Shown: positions 32,543 through 42,178 of the stretch, one piece after another | Numbering within the stretch: the first letter of the stretch is position 1 | How the letters are laid out: each line of letters begins with the position of its first letter | NCBI GenBank assembly: GCA_025024175.1 | Contig: QCXZ01000137.1 | Location: 5,084,001 to 5,148,000, forward strand | Reading direction: 5' to 3' | Length of the DNA: 64,000 nt | Origin: Rhyzopertha dominica | Lineage: Eukaryota; Arthropoda; Insecta; Coleoptera; Bostrichidae | Made by a program: the position numbers and the translations under genes | The notes under the pieces: model-generated | The model's database searches: none | Seen by the model: the letters and a program-made list of their open reading frames with translations, nothing else | Told to the model about the DNA's origin: nothing

Positions 32543-33600
32543 TTATGCATTGCCTACTCGAGCTAGGATCACGGCTTCTATGCGTCTTGGCATCCCCTCA
32601 AACAGGTTCCGAATGCTTCCCTGATCAAGGTTTTTCCATTCTCGTACTAGTGCTTCCCTGAGTGCTGACAAATTTCCAGGGGCGGGAATTTGAGCTACGG
32701 TCTTTCTTCCAAGCATATCCCAGACGTGCTCCATTGGATTTAAGTCCGGGCTTCTTGCTGGTCATATAATGGGTGGGATGCCCACCTCATCCAGGTAATC
32801 ATTTACTAGGCGTGCAACGTGAGGACGGGCGTTATCTTCCAGAAACCAAAAGTTATCGCCAACAAATAGGGCAAAAGGAACAACATGGGGCTCCAAGATA
32901 TCGCGAATGTATCTATCAGAATTCAGTCTGTTTCAACACCAATACCTCCCCACACCATTATCGAGCCACCCCCATAGCTAGCTCCAAGATATCGCGAATG
33001 TATCTATCTGAGTTCAGTCTGTTTCAACATCAATACCTCCCCACACCATTATCGAGCCAGCCCCATATATAAGCCTTGCAACGATATTGCATTGTGCACA
33101 TCTTTCTTCAGTTCGTCTCCATACTCGCTGGCGGGCATCTGGTGATCGAAGACAAAATCTGGATTCATCGCTGAAAAGAACTTTNCTCCATTGCTCAATA
33201 CCCCAGTTGCGATGTTCTCTGGCGAAGCGAAGTCGACGACCCCTGGTTAATTCTGGACCGTGTGCTGGTCTTCTTGTACTTAATCCATAGTCCTTCAATC
33301 TTCTCCTTACAGTTATTTCACTTACAGCTATTCATCTCACCTCCACCAATTCATTCCTCACCCCAATTGCAGTACTGTTCCTGTTACGCAACACTCTTAA
33401 CGTCATAAAGTGATCATCTTGGTGATTTGTACACCTTCTTATGCCCGACCCAACTTTTCTTGTGTGTGCTCCTGTTTCTCTGAATCGATTTAATGCTCGC
33501 TGAACACTAGATCTCGAAACTCTAACACTCTAGCCGCATAATACAGGGACCGCCCGTCTTGAATTAAAGTAATTGATCTCGCTGAGTCTGTTGCACTCAA
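32543..33600 (-). pseudogene. Tc1-type DD34E transposase, broken
   Basis: N-terminal helix-turn-helix region is degraded (33310-33600). A readable middle (33014-33298) has DYGLSTRRPAHGPELTRG, then LRFAREHRNWGIEQW and VLFSDESRFCLRSPD, with the first catalytic Asp in SDES, and AGSIMVWGGI. After the duplicated block comes DNARPHVARLVNDYLDEVG with the second Asp, a stop replacing a Trp, PARSPDLNPMEHVWDMLGR with the final Glu (MEHVW), and the C-terminal PRRIEAVILARVG. These are canonical Tc1 motifs in order. Confidence 0.9.
32889..33072. repeat. 92-bp tandem duplication inside the Tc1 gene
   Basis: Two adjacent copies of a 92-base unit starting GCTCCAAGATATCGCG (32889-32980 and 32981-33072), differing at only a few positions. 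It repeats a part of the transposase after the WGG motif and changes the frame or spacing of the gene (92 is not a multiple of 3). Confidence 0.9.
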
Positions 33601-33879
33601 AACCATTTTAGCAATGTTTTTCAACTGTTTGTCAGTATGACAATAGTTAATTGACAAATGCCTAACGAATGCTAACGGCTAAAAAATAAGTAAAATATAA
33701 CGAGTTTAAACACGATTTATGCTTGTTTCTCTTTGTTAAACAGTTTCATATATTAAGAACAAATAGCGACGCGATCCGTTTTTAACAGAAACAAATATAT
33801 TAAAAAAATACGTCTGGATCGTTTTTTGTGCCGCTAAGTGTATAAAAGATCTTTCCGAATCTGTATATAGTTACTTTTG

Positions 33880-33950
33880 TATCTAGAACGCGAAACTTTT
33901 GCGTTCAAGAATGGAAGTGGAGGGCGCAAAAGCATTTCGCGTTCGAGATA
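33880..33950. repeat. Imperfect hairpin left of the recombinase gene
   Basis: Arms TATCTAGAACGCGAAACTTT (from 33880) and, about 16 bases of loop later, GCGCAAAAGC then ATTTCGCGTTCGAGATA (to 33950) are complementary with a few bulges. GC-rich arms stand out in AT-rich DNA. Confidence 0.7.
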
Positions 33951-34224
33951 CCAACAATATTTTTTCGAAAACTGCAATAAAATGAGATAATTGTATGTAT
34001 AACGATTTAATTTATATTTTAAATCCTTTAAACTACTATTTGAATCAAGACATTTAGGTGCGGTGGCGTTGCCTGTTATAACGATAGCAACCTAATAAAC
34101 AATAAACATTGTTTGTCACAATAAGTAATTTTAGAATTACAATATATTGTAATTATTAATATTCTAAAGGGTGTGAAAGAGTGTTTAATTGAAAATAAAC
34201 TCGGAAAGTGGAGAAGAGCATTCA

Positions 34225-35130
34225 TCAGGAGAAGTACTGGAAGCGGCACAAAGTGCTGTTTCACAATTAATGCCCAAAAAATCGTCGAGACAGTACGAGA
34301 TCGCCTACAACGAATTTAAAGCGTGATGGTAGTTCAAAGAAAATTCAAAAAGTGCCCAAAGCGGTATAACTGGCATATCTCGAACATAAAATTAATAAAG
34401 TTAAACCTTCGACATTATGGTCAGTATATTNAATGCTAAAACGTACACTGAATGCTACAGAAAATGTAAATATCAGAAAATTTTCGAAACTAATACCATA
34501 TTTGAAAGGCAAATCAGTTGGATACCGTCCAAAAAAGTCCAGAATTCTAAAGAAAGGGGAAATTGAGAGACTTTTACAAGAGCCACTTGATAGTGGATTT
34601 CTGCTAGAAAAGGTAATTCAAATTAATATAAATCTATTGCCTTATCTAATTCTGATCAACTTTTCAGGTTATTTTAATTATTGGTGTTTGTGAAGCTTTG
34701 AGAAGAGATGAGTTACTGCAAATAACGACAGATGATGTAGAAGAAAAAAATTCAATTAATATTATAAGAATTCCTGATTCCAAAACTCATACTCCGAAAT
34801 GTCTTGTGATTACAAATCCAGACCAAATGAAAATATACCGTAATTACTGGCTTTATGCCCGGCAGTTAGCACAAGACGAAGATTTTTTGTTGAGTATGTC
34901 AAGGGAGAATGTGTTAACCAAGTGGTTGGCGTCAACAAAATAAGGAATGTGCCAAAAGAAATGGCAACGTATCTCAATTTGCTGCATCCAGGAACTTATA
35001 CCGCTTTAGACGTTCTTCCGCCACTCTGTTAGTCGATGCAGGCGCCGATATTACCACGATTAAATAACATGGGGGTGGCGTTCTAGTGCGATAGCGGAGA
35101 CTTATATAGAAGATTCTATTCAAAATTAAA
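34225..35130 (+). pseudogene. Crypton-like tyrosine recombinase with 55-bp intron
   Basis: Cuts and rejoins DNA through a Tyr nucleophile. Order: VLEAAQSAVSQLMPKKSSRQ (34225), a core-binding helix region KPSTLWSVY and NIRKFSKLIPYLKGKSVGYR (to 34540), LLEK at the exon end (34612), an intron GTAATT…TTTTCAG (34613-34667), then VILIIGVCEALRRDELLQIT with the box-I Arg, IPDSKTHTPKCLVI, NKIRNVPKEMATYLNL, FRRSSATLLVDAGADITTIK with the box-II Arg, HGG and AETYIEDSI with the nucleophilic Tyr. A small deletion removed the His just before FRRSS, one G is lost after HGG, and stops at 34320 and ~35067 break the frame. One N lies at 34431. Insect CryptonI is the likely group. Confidence 0.82.
34613..34667 (+). 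other. 55-bp spliceosomal intron in the recombinase gene
   Basis: GTAATT at the start and CTTTTCAG at the end; removing it joins GAAAAG to GTTATTTTA in frame and restores continuous homology between the core-binding and catalytic domains. Copy 1 keeps the matching GTAATT…TTTTTAG. Its size is typical of short insect introns. Confidence 0.75.
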
Positions 35131-35360
35131 TTTCAGTCGCAAATAAATGTTACCATCTTCAGCAGAGCCTAGAGAACTTACCAATAATAAAACGCGTGCA
35201 GTAAACTTAAACAATTATATCAGCAGTCTCATTGGACACCCAGAATTAAAAGCTACGATAAATGATCGGTCTTTTTACTTTACATGTAGTGCAAAATAAA
35301 TTGGAATCTTTTTGTTACTGTTTTTTCTATATAATAGTTACTGTTTTGTTTTGTTTTATG

Positions 35361-35416
35361 TTCTAGAGCGACAAATACTTTGGCGTTTTAGAACACAAAA
35401 GTATTTCACAGCTAGG
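35361..35416. repeat. Imperfect hairpin right of the recombinase gene
   Basis: TTCTAGAGCGACAAATACTT pairs with AAAAGTATTTCACAGCTAGG (35397-35416). Order and sequence (TCTAGA-CG-AAA-CTTT…AAAAG-ATTTC) parallel the hairpin at 33880-33950. Confidence 0.6.
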
Positions 35417-35589
35417 TGACAAAAAAGGTTCCCTTTATCGACTGAAAGTTTAACGAAAATGTCCAGCTTTTGATGTCATATTTTCGAAAGAGGTTATATT
35501 AGGGGTCCGTTTGTGTAAAAATCTATAGCCTATGGGTTTACTTCAGGCCTATGGTCTGTAGATTATTTACCAAAGACTCATTAAAAATA

Positions 35590-35800
35590 ATTTGTTTGAA
35601 ATGGCTGATTTATACTAATCTCCGAATTTGTAAGTTAAATATCTTAAATATTTCAATTGTGTAATCGTTATAAATGCTGTGTTTACGGACGCCCTGAAAA
35701 AGACTAAAATTATCAGTCGAAAGCTTGGCAATAATTGAAAAGTACACATTATTATAAAAACAACAAGGTTGATTACCCCCAAATTTCAGATTTTTCATAT
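35590..35800 (+). repeat. Penelope terminal-repeat fragment
   Basis: About 200 bases align with the minus strand of 55954-56160, next to a Penelope endonuclease gene. Shared blocks in order are GGCTGATTTATA, AATTTGTAAGTTA, GTCGAAAGCTTGGCAATAAT, then ACAACAAGGT and GATTACCCCC. It contains the hammerhead-like string CTGAAAAA-GACT…AGTC-GAAA (35694-35726). No gene accompanies it, so this is a solo terminal piece. Confidence 0.7.
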
Positions 35801-35887
35801 AATGTTATGTACACATATAGTATAGTTTTGAGGCTCTTTTGACCGTTTATGGTGAAACCTGTAGCATTAGTTTATCTATCTCGAAAC

Positions 35888-36815
35888 TAGTGTTGGGCGA
35901 AACATCAAAATGTATCGATATTCGCTATGGATACGTATCGCAATACTGTATATCGATACATGTATCGCATCGTTTTCAGAGTATCGATATTCGTAGTATA
36001 AGATAAATACCGATCCAGGAAATAGCAAATCGATAAAAAGTGAATTAAAACACTTCTTGTTTTACATAATTTACATCAATGTTTCTAAAAACCTTTCTAT
36101 TCGTCAACTTCGCAGTTACTAGTGCATCATGTTAAACATATCAATAATTCGTCACCATGCAAGGACAGCGAATTGAATAAGTGAATTTTATTACACTGAA
36201 TTGTTAGTTTGCGTTTATTTGAACATTGGTGTGGGAGAACACATTTGTTCAAAAAAGGCTGAACTAAAATAATTATATTTGATAAAAAAAGGATTGATGG
36301 CATTTAGGGATTTATTACGAGAATTAATTAACCAAGACAAATAAAATTCACCTGATTTTTTATGTTGCAACTGTATTACTAATTATTAAAAAGATCACAT
36401 GCACATACTTTGATAAGAGGTAAGCCATTTTTAAGACTTAATCTGGCTTTTTAACGTTCACTATTTCTTATAATAATCCAATTATAAACACAAATTAGAG
36501 CCTTCAATAAATTATTTATATGGGCACAATTTACATTATTGCAATGTTGTTCTATGAGAAGAGTTCCTATTGCATTAAAGATATACTTTTTATCAAAACC
36601 GTAATCATGCTATATGGCTTGGCAGAGTAGGTATAAAAAATATAATGCTATACTAAAGTAAAGTCGTTGACACTTTTTCTCCGCAATCTTAGTGGGAGAT
36701 AACGAGGATATAGTTAGTAGAAAATAAATGATTCAATACCACTCTGATTGGTATCGATCCAGCGAAATATCGCAACACCAAGTATCGATACAAAATATCG
36801 GATATCGATACCTAG
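35888..36815. repeat. Possible hAT-like non-autonomous element with ATCGATA-rich ends
   Basis: Starts TAGTGTTGGGCGAAAC, a typical hAT terminal form, and both end regions (35888-36010 and 36745-36815) are full of TATCGATA variants, common in hAT subterminal regions. The right terminus is not a clean reverse of the left, and I found no 8-bp duplication. No coding sequence inside. Confidence 0.4.
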
Positions 36816-37329
36816 AAGAATCCATACGTACTATTAGTTGAAAAGCATGTTTCATGAGGATCCGTCGCAACACAACGTTTAGTTGAATATAATGTAAAAT
36901 TTTATTAGTTCGAATTTAATGATGCTGAATTAAGTGAATACGATGGCGGATTATGATTTGTACGGAGAGTGCTGCTTTAATGGCTATTCGTGCCTACACC
37001 ATTAACTTCTTCGTTAGGCTAACCGCATGTTTCCCGGGACCGTCTCGTCCGCCTGCTGAGCGGTTACACTTTACGACAGTAACCGCATAAAGTTTCCAAC
37101 TTTAGTAAACAGCTAGCGTAGGTGAACCTCTGAACGACAATCATACTAAGTGCCCGAGCAGTACGGCTTAAAAGCTCATACAGATAAATTCTGCGCCACA
37201 CATAGTATACAGATCATGCTTCTATTGTTACGAGCTGTTGTTGTTGGTCTGACAAATAACAATTACAAGCTGGTATTTGTAAAAGAATTTACGACCAAAT
37301 TTTTAATGTTTTCATAAGTTGTAGGTACA
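36816..37329. other. No recognisable gene or element
   Basis: Non-coding; 37020-37120 is somewhat GC-richer. Nothing else can be supported. Confidence 0.45.
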
Positions 37330-37660
37330 GACTGAGGGAATATGAACAAGATAAAAATCGAAAAAAGTCTGGTGTTTGCGATGGAAAAAGGTTTATTGTT
37401 TTGCACGCTGGTCATCGTGGAGGTTTCGTACAAAAAACATCTCTAATATTTACCACCAAATCGAAGCCTTCTGATTACCACGAAGACATCAATGCTGTCA
37501 TTTTTGAGAAGTGGATGGTTGAAAAATCGATTTAAATTTAGAAGAACCTTCTTTAGTGGTAATGGACAATGCTCATCATCATAGTGTGGAGTTAAACAAG
37601 AAGCCAACTTTAGCATTGATATATGCATATTAATCGGCTACAGTTACGCGTTCCATTGCA
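37330..37660 (+). pseudogene. DDE_3-type transposase fragment (Tc/mariner superfamily)
   Basis: Plus-strand pieces in two frames: KRFIVLHAGHRGGFVQKTSL, then KSKPSDYHEDINAVIFEKWM and VVMDNAHHHSVELNKKPTL. The VVMDNA-x-HS motif holds the second catalytic Asp of a widespread insect DDE transposase type, different from the WFQQD type elsewhere in this window. Stops lie in between and both ends of the gene are missing. Confidence 0.75.
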
Positions 37661-38408
37661 TCAAACCAACCCGATTGGAGTACTTTTTACATATAAACTT
37701 GCACCCTATATACAGGGTGATCTATAAGTTCTACGCCAAACTTGAACAGATGAATAATGATGATATTCTAAGTAAAAAATGTCTTATGAACATATGTCCT
37801 TTTTCTTTTAGTTCGGAAGTTATAAGCATTTACATTATTTATGGCAATTGGAAATTCCCCAGTTACCTTGGAATCATTATTTGGGAATGTACCTAAGTTG
37901 GCTTTGAATGATTGCTTAATTGTCAAATCCATATTTATTTGTCAAAATCACAAAGGTTTTCCTGAGTTAGTAATTATGTATGAATTTTCGACTGGGGAAT
38001 ATGCAGACATTATTTACACCTATGGATTAAGTAATGGTAATACTTGACGTGCAGGACGAGAATATGGACGTAGATTTCCAAATCGAGACTAACCTGCTAG
38101 GTCAGTTTTTAGTGCATCACTTCGCCGACTTAGGGAAACGGGTCATCCGGCACCGAGACATGTTCGTCCCCATGAAATAAATGTACAAAATAAAGAAAAT
38201 GTTGTAGATGCTATTTTGGAAAACCTTTCACTTAGTTCCCACCGGCTAGCAAATCAATTACAGTTGTCACAAAATTTTGTGTGGCGAACCTTAAATAAAG
38301 AGGTCTTACATCCATATCATATCATGCCATTAGACCCAGGCGATTTCAGCGATGTTTTAGTGTAAATGTTTGGGGAGGCATTTTCAATAATGCCTTGCTG
38401 CCTATACA

Positions 38409-38409
38409 G

Positions 38410-38461
<52 letters not shown>

Positions 38462-39868
38462 GCCGTTTATTGGGTTTGTATACAAAAAAAGCCTAAAAAC
38501 AGAAAAATGCCTTAATGAAATCCAATAACAATTTAATAATGCTCGGGAAAAATTAAATAAAAATAATAATGTACCCAAAAGGTCCGGGTTCAGTCGCTAT
38601 GACTGATCTTCCACTCGCACCTTTATTATGCAACAAACTATCACAATAATAATTAGCACTCTAGTATGAAAAAAATCAGCTTTTATATATCAACGCACGT
38701 ACATGTAAAAAAATAAACAAGTTAGTTATAAAAGAGAACGAAAGAAAGTGAACGATTATTGCAAAAGTATATGTCGAGAGACAGCTGCTAATCGGGGGAG
38801 CCTAGACTATCTGTAGTTGTTCTTTAAGTAAGTGTTCTCGTAGCATTCTACGAAAACTAGCAATGGACAGACCAAATAGTGAACGGACAAACTGTTTATG
38901 CACTGGACAACATTAAATGAGAAGGATCGCCGAAAGAGAGCAGTACTGTGACGCGGAATACTAAGAGCATCCTTGCGCCGTATATTTACATTATGTATGT
39001 CAGTTCTGAATTTAATTTTATTGTATAAATAAGGTAGATTGCAAGACACAACAACACGATAATAAAACACGGTGCTATGTAATCTTCTACGACGCGACAT
39101 ATTTAACCATCCAGTTATTGGCAAAGTGTACGAAATTCTTGCAAATTTTCTAATGCCATGTATATATCGCAGACGAGAATTCTGCACTTTCTGGATTCTC
39201 CTAGTATCCGCAACCGTCAAGCATGGCCCATAGACATAATCAGAATAATTAAAATGTGAAAGGACCGGCGACTCACACAACAAAGTTTTAGTTTTTATAT
39301 CAAACATGTGCCGATAATTAAATAATAGTTTTAATTTACTGTAAGCCTTTTTAATTAAAAAAGTCACATGGTTCGTAAATCTCAGCTCCCGATCAATAAT
39401 AATACCTAGGCTTTTAACCCGATTGGAAGGCGGAATTAACACATTCTCCATCATAATGTCAAAGTTACTTAGATCTATGTCACCAAAGGTAATCATTGAT
39501 GATTTAGCAGGGTTTAATATCAATCCATGTTTATTTGCAAAGCTACAAACCTTCTGCAGATCAGAATTTATATGAAGTCTAGCTATATTCAAGTTATTTT
39601 TATCAAAAAAATAATATTTTTGTGTATCATCAGCATACATATGGATGTTACACTTCTCAACTACTCGCGGTAGCATGCGTGTATAAACAGAAAAAAGCAA
39701 AGGACCCAATATGGATCCCTGCGGCACACCCTTCGTTAAATTACAACTATTAGAGAGTTTTCCTGCGTAAAGCACCCTTTGATACCGATTAGAAATATAA
39801 TTGCCAATGAGCATTACGGCATTCTTACTTAAGCCTATATAATGCAATATCGATAACAAAATGCGGTG
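38409..39868 (-). mobile_element. 5'-truncated LINE inserted in transposon C
   Basis: The sense strand is minus. It ends with an ATT run (38409-38460 on the plus strand as ATA/TAA repeats) and starts abruptly at the DH of the RT motif …DHRILL at 39868, a normal 5' truncation. The insertion point lies within the transposase gene of element C, so it came later. Related to the LINE at 18.1-19.5 kb. Confidence 0.88.
38807..39868 (-). pseudogene. LINE reverse transcriptase, C-terminal ~350 residues, open
   Basis: An unbroken frame of 395 codons ends at 38807; its first ~41 residues are antisense of the host transposon, so the LINE part begins at DHRILLSILHYIGLSKNAVM. Motifs: YISNRYQRVLYAGKLSN, KGVPQGSILGPLLFSVYT, catalytic MYADDTQ, KHGLILNPAKSSMITFG, VKSLGIIIDRELRFTNHV and the C-terminal SHFNYSDYVYGPC and RRIQKVQNSRLRYIHGIRKF. 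No stops, so the insertion is fairly young. The truncated protein lacks endonuclease and the first RT motifs. Confidence 0.88.
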
Positions 39869-40474
39869 GTCTATCATAAATGATCGCTTAAATGGAGAGT
39901 TATACAGACGACTTTTGGAGCATACTCTTAATGATCTAATAGATGAAGTACCACTTAATGTGATCGCTAATATGTGGTACCAGCATGACGGCACACCACC
40001 ACATGGAGGCAGAGAAGTACTACCTGGTTAAATAATAATTTTTCAAATCATTGGATTGGTAATGGAGGTCCAGTAGCATGCCCGCCACGCTCGCCGGATT
40101 TGAATCCCTTAGATTTTTATCTGTGGGGTCATATAAAGCAGCTGGTTTTTTAGGTGGAGATTACCAATCGCGAGCAATTAAAACATAGAATAATAAATGC
40201 AAGCCATGCAATCAGAAACGATCCAAATTTTGTACACCGCATAATACGGTCTTTAGTTCGAAGATTCTAGTGGAAAGTAGTTATTTACAGCAGTTTTTAT
40301 AATTTATATTTAGATTTTTATTACAAATGTTTTAATTGCATTAAAGAAATGTAAATAATTAAAATGCTTATAACTTCTAAACTAAAAAAAAAGGACATAT
40401 GTTCATATAACATTTTTTACTTAGAATAAAATCATCTGATTAAATTTGGCATAGAGCTTTTTGATCATCCTGTA

Positions 40475-41825
40475 TAGCTAAGTGATGGACATTTATAATT
40501 TGATAGGTAGCATTTGTTTTCTTTCACCATCGCCAATTCAAAGCTAGCTTGATATATGCAGGAATTATGATATGACACTCGTAATTTAGGGTTGTCAACC
40601 CCACATCTTCTTTTAGAGGGGATGTATAAAACCAAAACTATGTTTCACTGATTATGGAGCAAGGCTACAACACACATAAATCTATTACAAGACGAGAAGT
40701 TTAAAAGTAAAATTCAAGCAACTTGTGTTTTAGAGATACAAGTGTGTCAATTTTAATTCGCTGTTGTACGCGCAAAATGTTCTTATCGCTAGCAATCGTA
40801 TCAAATTCTAATTTCCATTTTAATTTAACTTACGCCTTTGATCTACCTACGGCGTGTTATCAGAAACAACCAAAGCATAAATCAATACAAAATACACTAT
40901 ACGTAAAGCAGAACAATTTAAACTACAAATACTAATATTACTAATCCTTCTCCAGTGACAGTTTTTAATGATCAACTTAATCTTGTGTAATATTAAACTT
41001 TAAATCAACCCGTATTGTGCCTCCCACATAATTCTTTATGCAGCAAATTTATAATGTCGTATTATGCATTCGGTAGCTCCTACGCCCCGGGACACTGAAT
41101 TCATTAGTGTTCCTCGCAGATTTTCGGTACGCGCTAATTTGCTTACTTAATGGCGCAGGGGCAAAAAGGTCTTTAATATGCTTGTAGTCTATGTACACAT
41201 GCATGTATGCAAATCCTAACGAGGGTTTGGGAAGGTTAAAATACGTGACGTTTGTTCAGAGAAACGCCCCCTGGGGAATCTCGACAGACTTTTGAGCTTA
41301 AAGGGATTATCATTACAAAATTTTTGGAATTTGGAATTGGATTTACCGTATGCAAAATGCATTAAATGAGGTTTTAAAAATCTACACTTCTGGAATATTT
41401 TCTTAAAGGAAATTTTGAATTTCTGTAAAAACGTTCTTAAAGCACCCTTGTAGATTTTAACGCCGTTTTCAGAACAAGGCTTCAATCGCCATTCCAAAAA
41501 ATGCAGCAGACTTAACGCTTTACTTATAAATTTACATTAAAATACAAAGTTTTTTATCTTTTTGACTGCGAGCTGAAAGAGTGCTTTTGACAGTTGGCAA
41601 GCGACAATTTTAAATACTAGAGATATTTAATTTCAGAGTCATTCTTTCTGAATTAAACGTTATAACTTTATTATATTCTCCATATATAGTGCATCACTTT
41701 AAATAACCTTCTTTTGAATGATTTTTAGGTGATAATTGACAGTTTTATACATCTTTTTAGCATTTAATTGTTTTCAACGCCGTCATAGCCAACAAAATTG
41801 CCATATAAAATGTTATTAAATGGAT
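40475..41825. other. No recognisable gene or element
   Basis: AT-rich. A 93-codon minus-strand frame (41216-41497) contains no recognisable motif. Nothing else stands out. Confidence 0.45.
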
Positions 41826-41827
41826 GG

Positions 41828-42178
41828 AGTTTCCAGTTTCATTCTAAAAGATTGTGCTCCGGTATTTGTATCCCCATTGTTTTACTTATTCAATCTAATA
41901 TTGATATCCTCAGAATTTCCTAGTGTTTGGAAACTTGCTTACATTATGCCGTGTCTTTAAGGACGGCTCTGTAACTTTGGAAAAGCTTTTGAAGCGATAC
42001 TGTTTGGAAATATGAGACGGTTAAACACTCTATTTCTCCGTTTCAGCATGGTTTTGTCCAGTTGAGGTCAACTATTACTAATTTAGCTTGTCTTTCTCAG
42101 CACCTCGCTAAGTCTCTGGACGTCAGAGGTCAAGTAGATGTTATTTACACCGATTTTAGCAAGGCATTCGATCAATGC
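41828..42178 (+). pseudogene. LINE RT fragment
   Basis: Plus-strand text in three frames: VSSFILKDCAPVFVSPLFYL then FNLILISSEFPSVWKLAYIM, a gap, NFGKAFEAILFGNM, ISPFQHGF, RSTITNLACLSQHLAKSLDV, and GQVDVIYTDFSKAFDQ, which is the first RT catalytic motif (FSKAFD). Same clade as the LINE at 61-62.5 kb by its ITNLAxxxQ and GQVDxxYTDFSKAF strings. It ends abruptly at 42178. Confidence 0.82.

Larger units (their letters stand above)
32298..33840 (-). mobile_element. Tc1-like transposon, 1543 bp
   Basis: Ends CACTCAGCGCGC (left) and, reversed, CACTTAGCGGCACAAAAAA (right), each preceded by TA (32296-32297 and 33841-33842). The transposase gene is on the minus strand and broken by stops, one N (33185) and a 92-base internal duplication. 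Confidence 0.9.
33880..35416 (+). mobile_element. Crypton-like element with flanking hairpins, copy 2
   Basis: A tyrosine recombinase gene (34225-35130) lies between two hairpin-forming sequences that resemble each other, at 33880-33950 and 35361-35416. Cryptons are DNA transposons that move with a tyrosine recombinase, and such enzymes act on inverted arms around a short core. The bounds given assume that the hairpins are the ends; this is inference. A Tc1 element ends 40 bases to the left. Confidence 0.55.
37960..40290 (+). pseudogene. DDE_3 transposase C, split by LINE
   Basis: N-terminal part: EYADIIYTYGLSNGNT (to 38044), then frameshifted AAVREYGRRFPNR-type text, NVVDAILENLSLSSHRLANQ, QLSQNFVWRTLNKEVLHPYH and VWGGIFNNALLP up to 38409. 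After the LINE (from 39869) it resumes INDRLNGELYRRLLEHTLND, then NMWYQHDGTPPHGG with the second Asp, stops, NHWIGNGGPVAWPPRSPDLN and PLDFYLWGHIKQ with the third Asp, and DPNFVHRIIRSLVRRF. The first catalytic Asp region is deleted or scrambled near 38345. Removing the LINE rejoins IQ to INDR in frame. Confidence 0.85.
37713..40472 (+). mobile_element. Tc1/mariner-type DDE_3 transposon C, with LINE inside
   Basis: Terminal repeats of ~110 bases: CAGGGTGATC…ATTCTAAGTAAAAAATGT at the left is matched in reverse by …ACATTTTTTACTTAGAAT-like text ending GATCATCCTG at 40472, each bounded by TA. The transposase runs plus-strand from about 37960 to 40290 and is interrupted by a LINE at about 38409-39868. 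Distinct from families A and B but related in its protein. Confidence 0.88.

Noticed and set aside
38409..38460. ATA/TAA run as a stand-alone microsatellite or CRISPR-like array
   Set aside because: It is the 3' tail of the minus-strand LINE; likewise 19429-19462 and 60936-60978. No spaced repeats of CRISPR type exist in the window.
39869..39994. N-terminal 41 residues of the 395-codon minus-strand frame as part of the LINE protein
   Set aside because: They are antisense to the transposase of element C; the LINE part begins at DHRILL.
41216..41497. 93-codon minus-strand frame
   Set aside because: No motif, no repeat partner and no splice context; consistent with chance.
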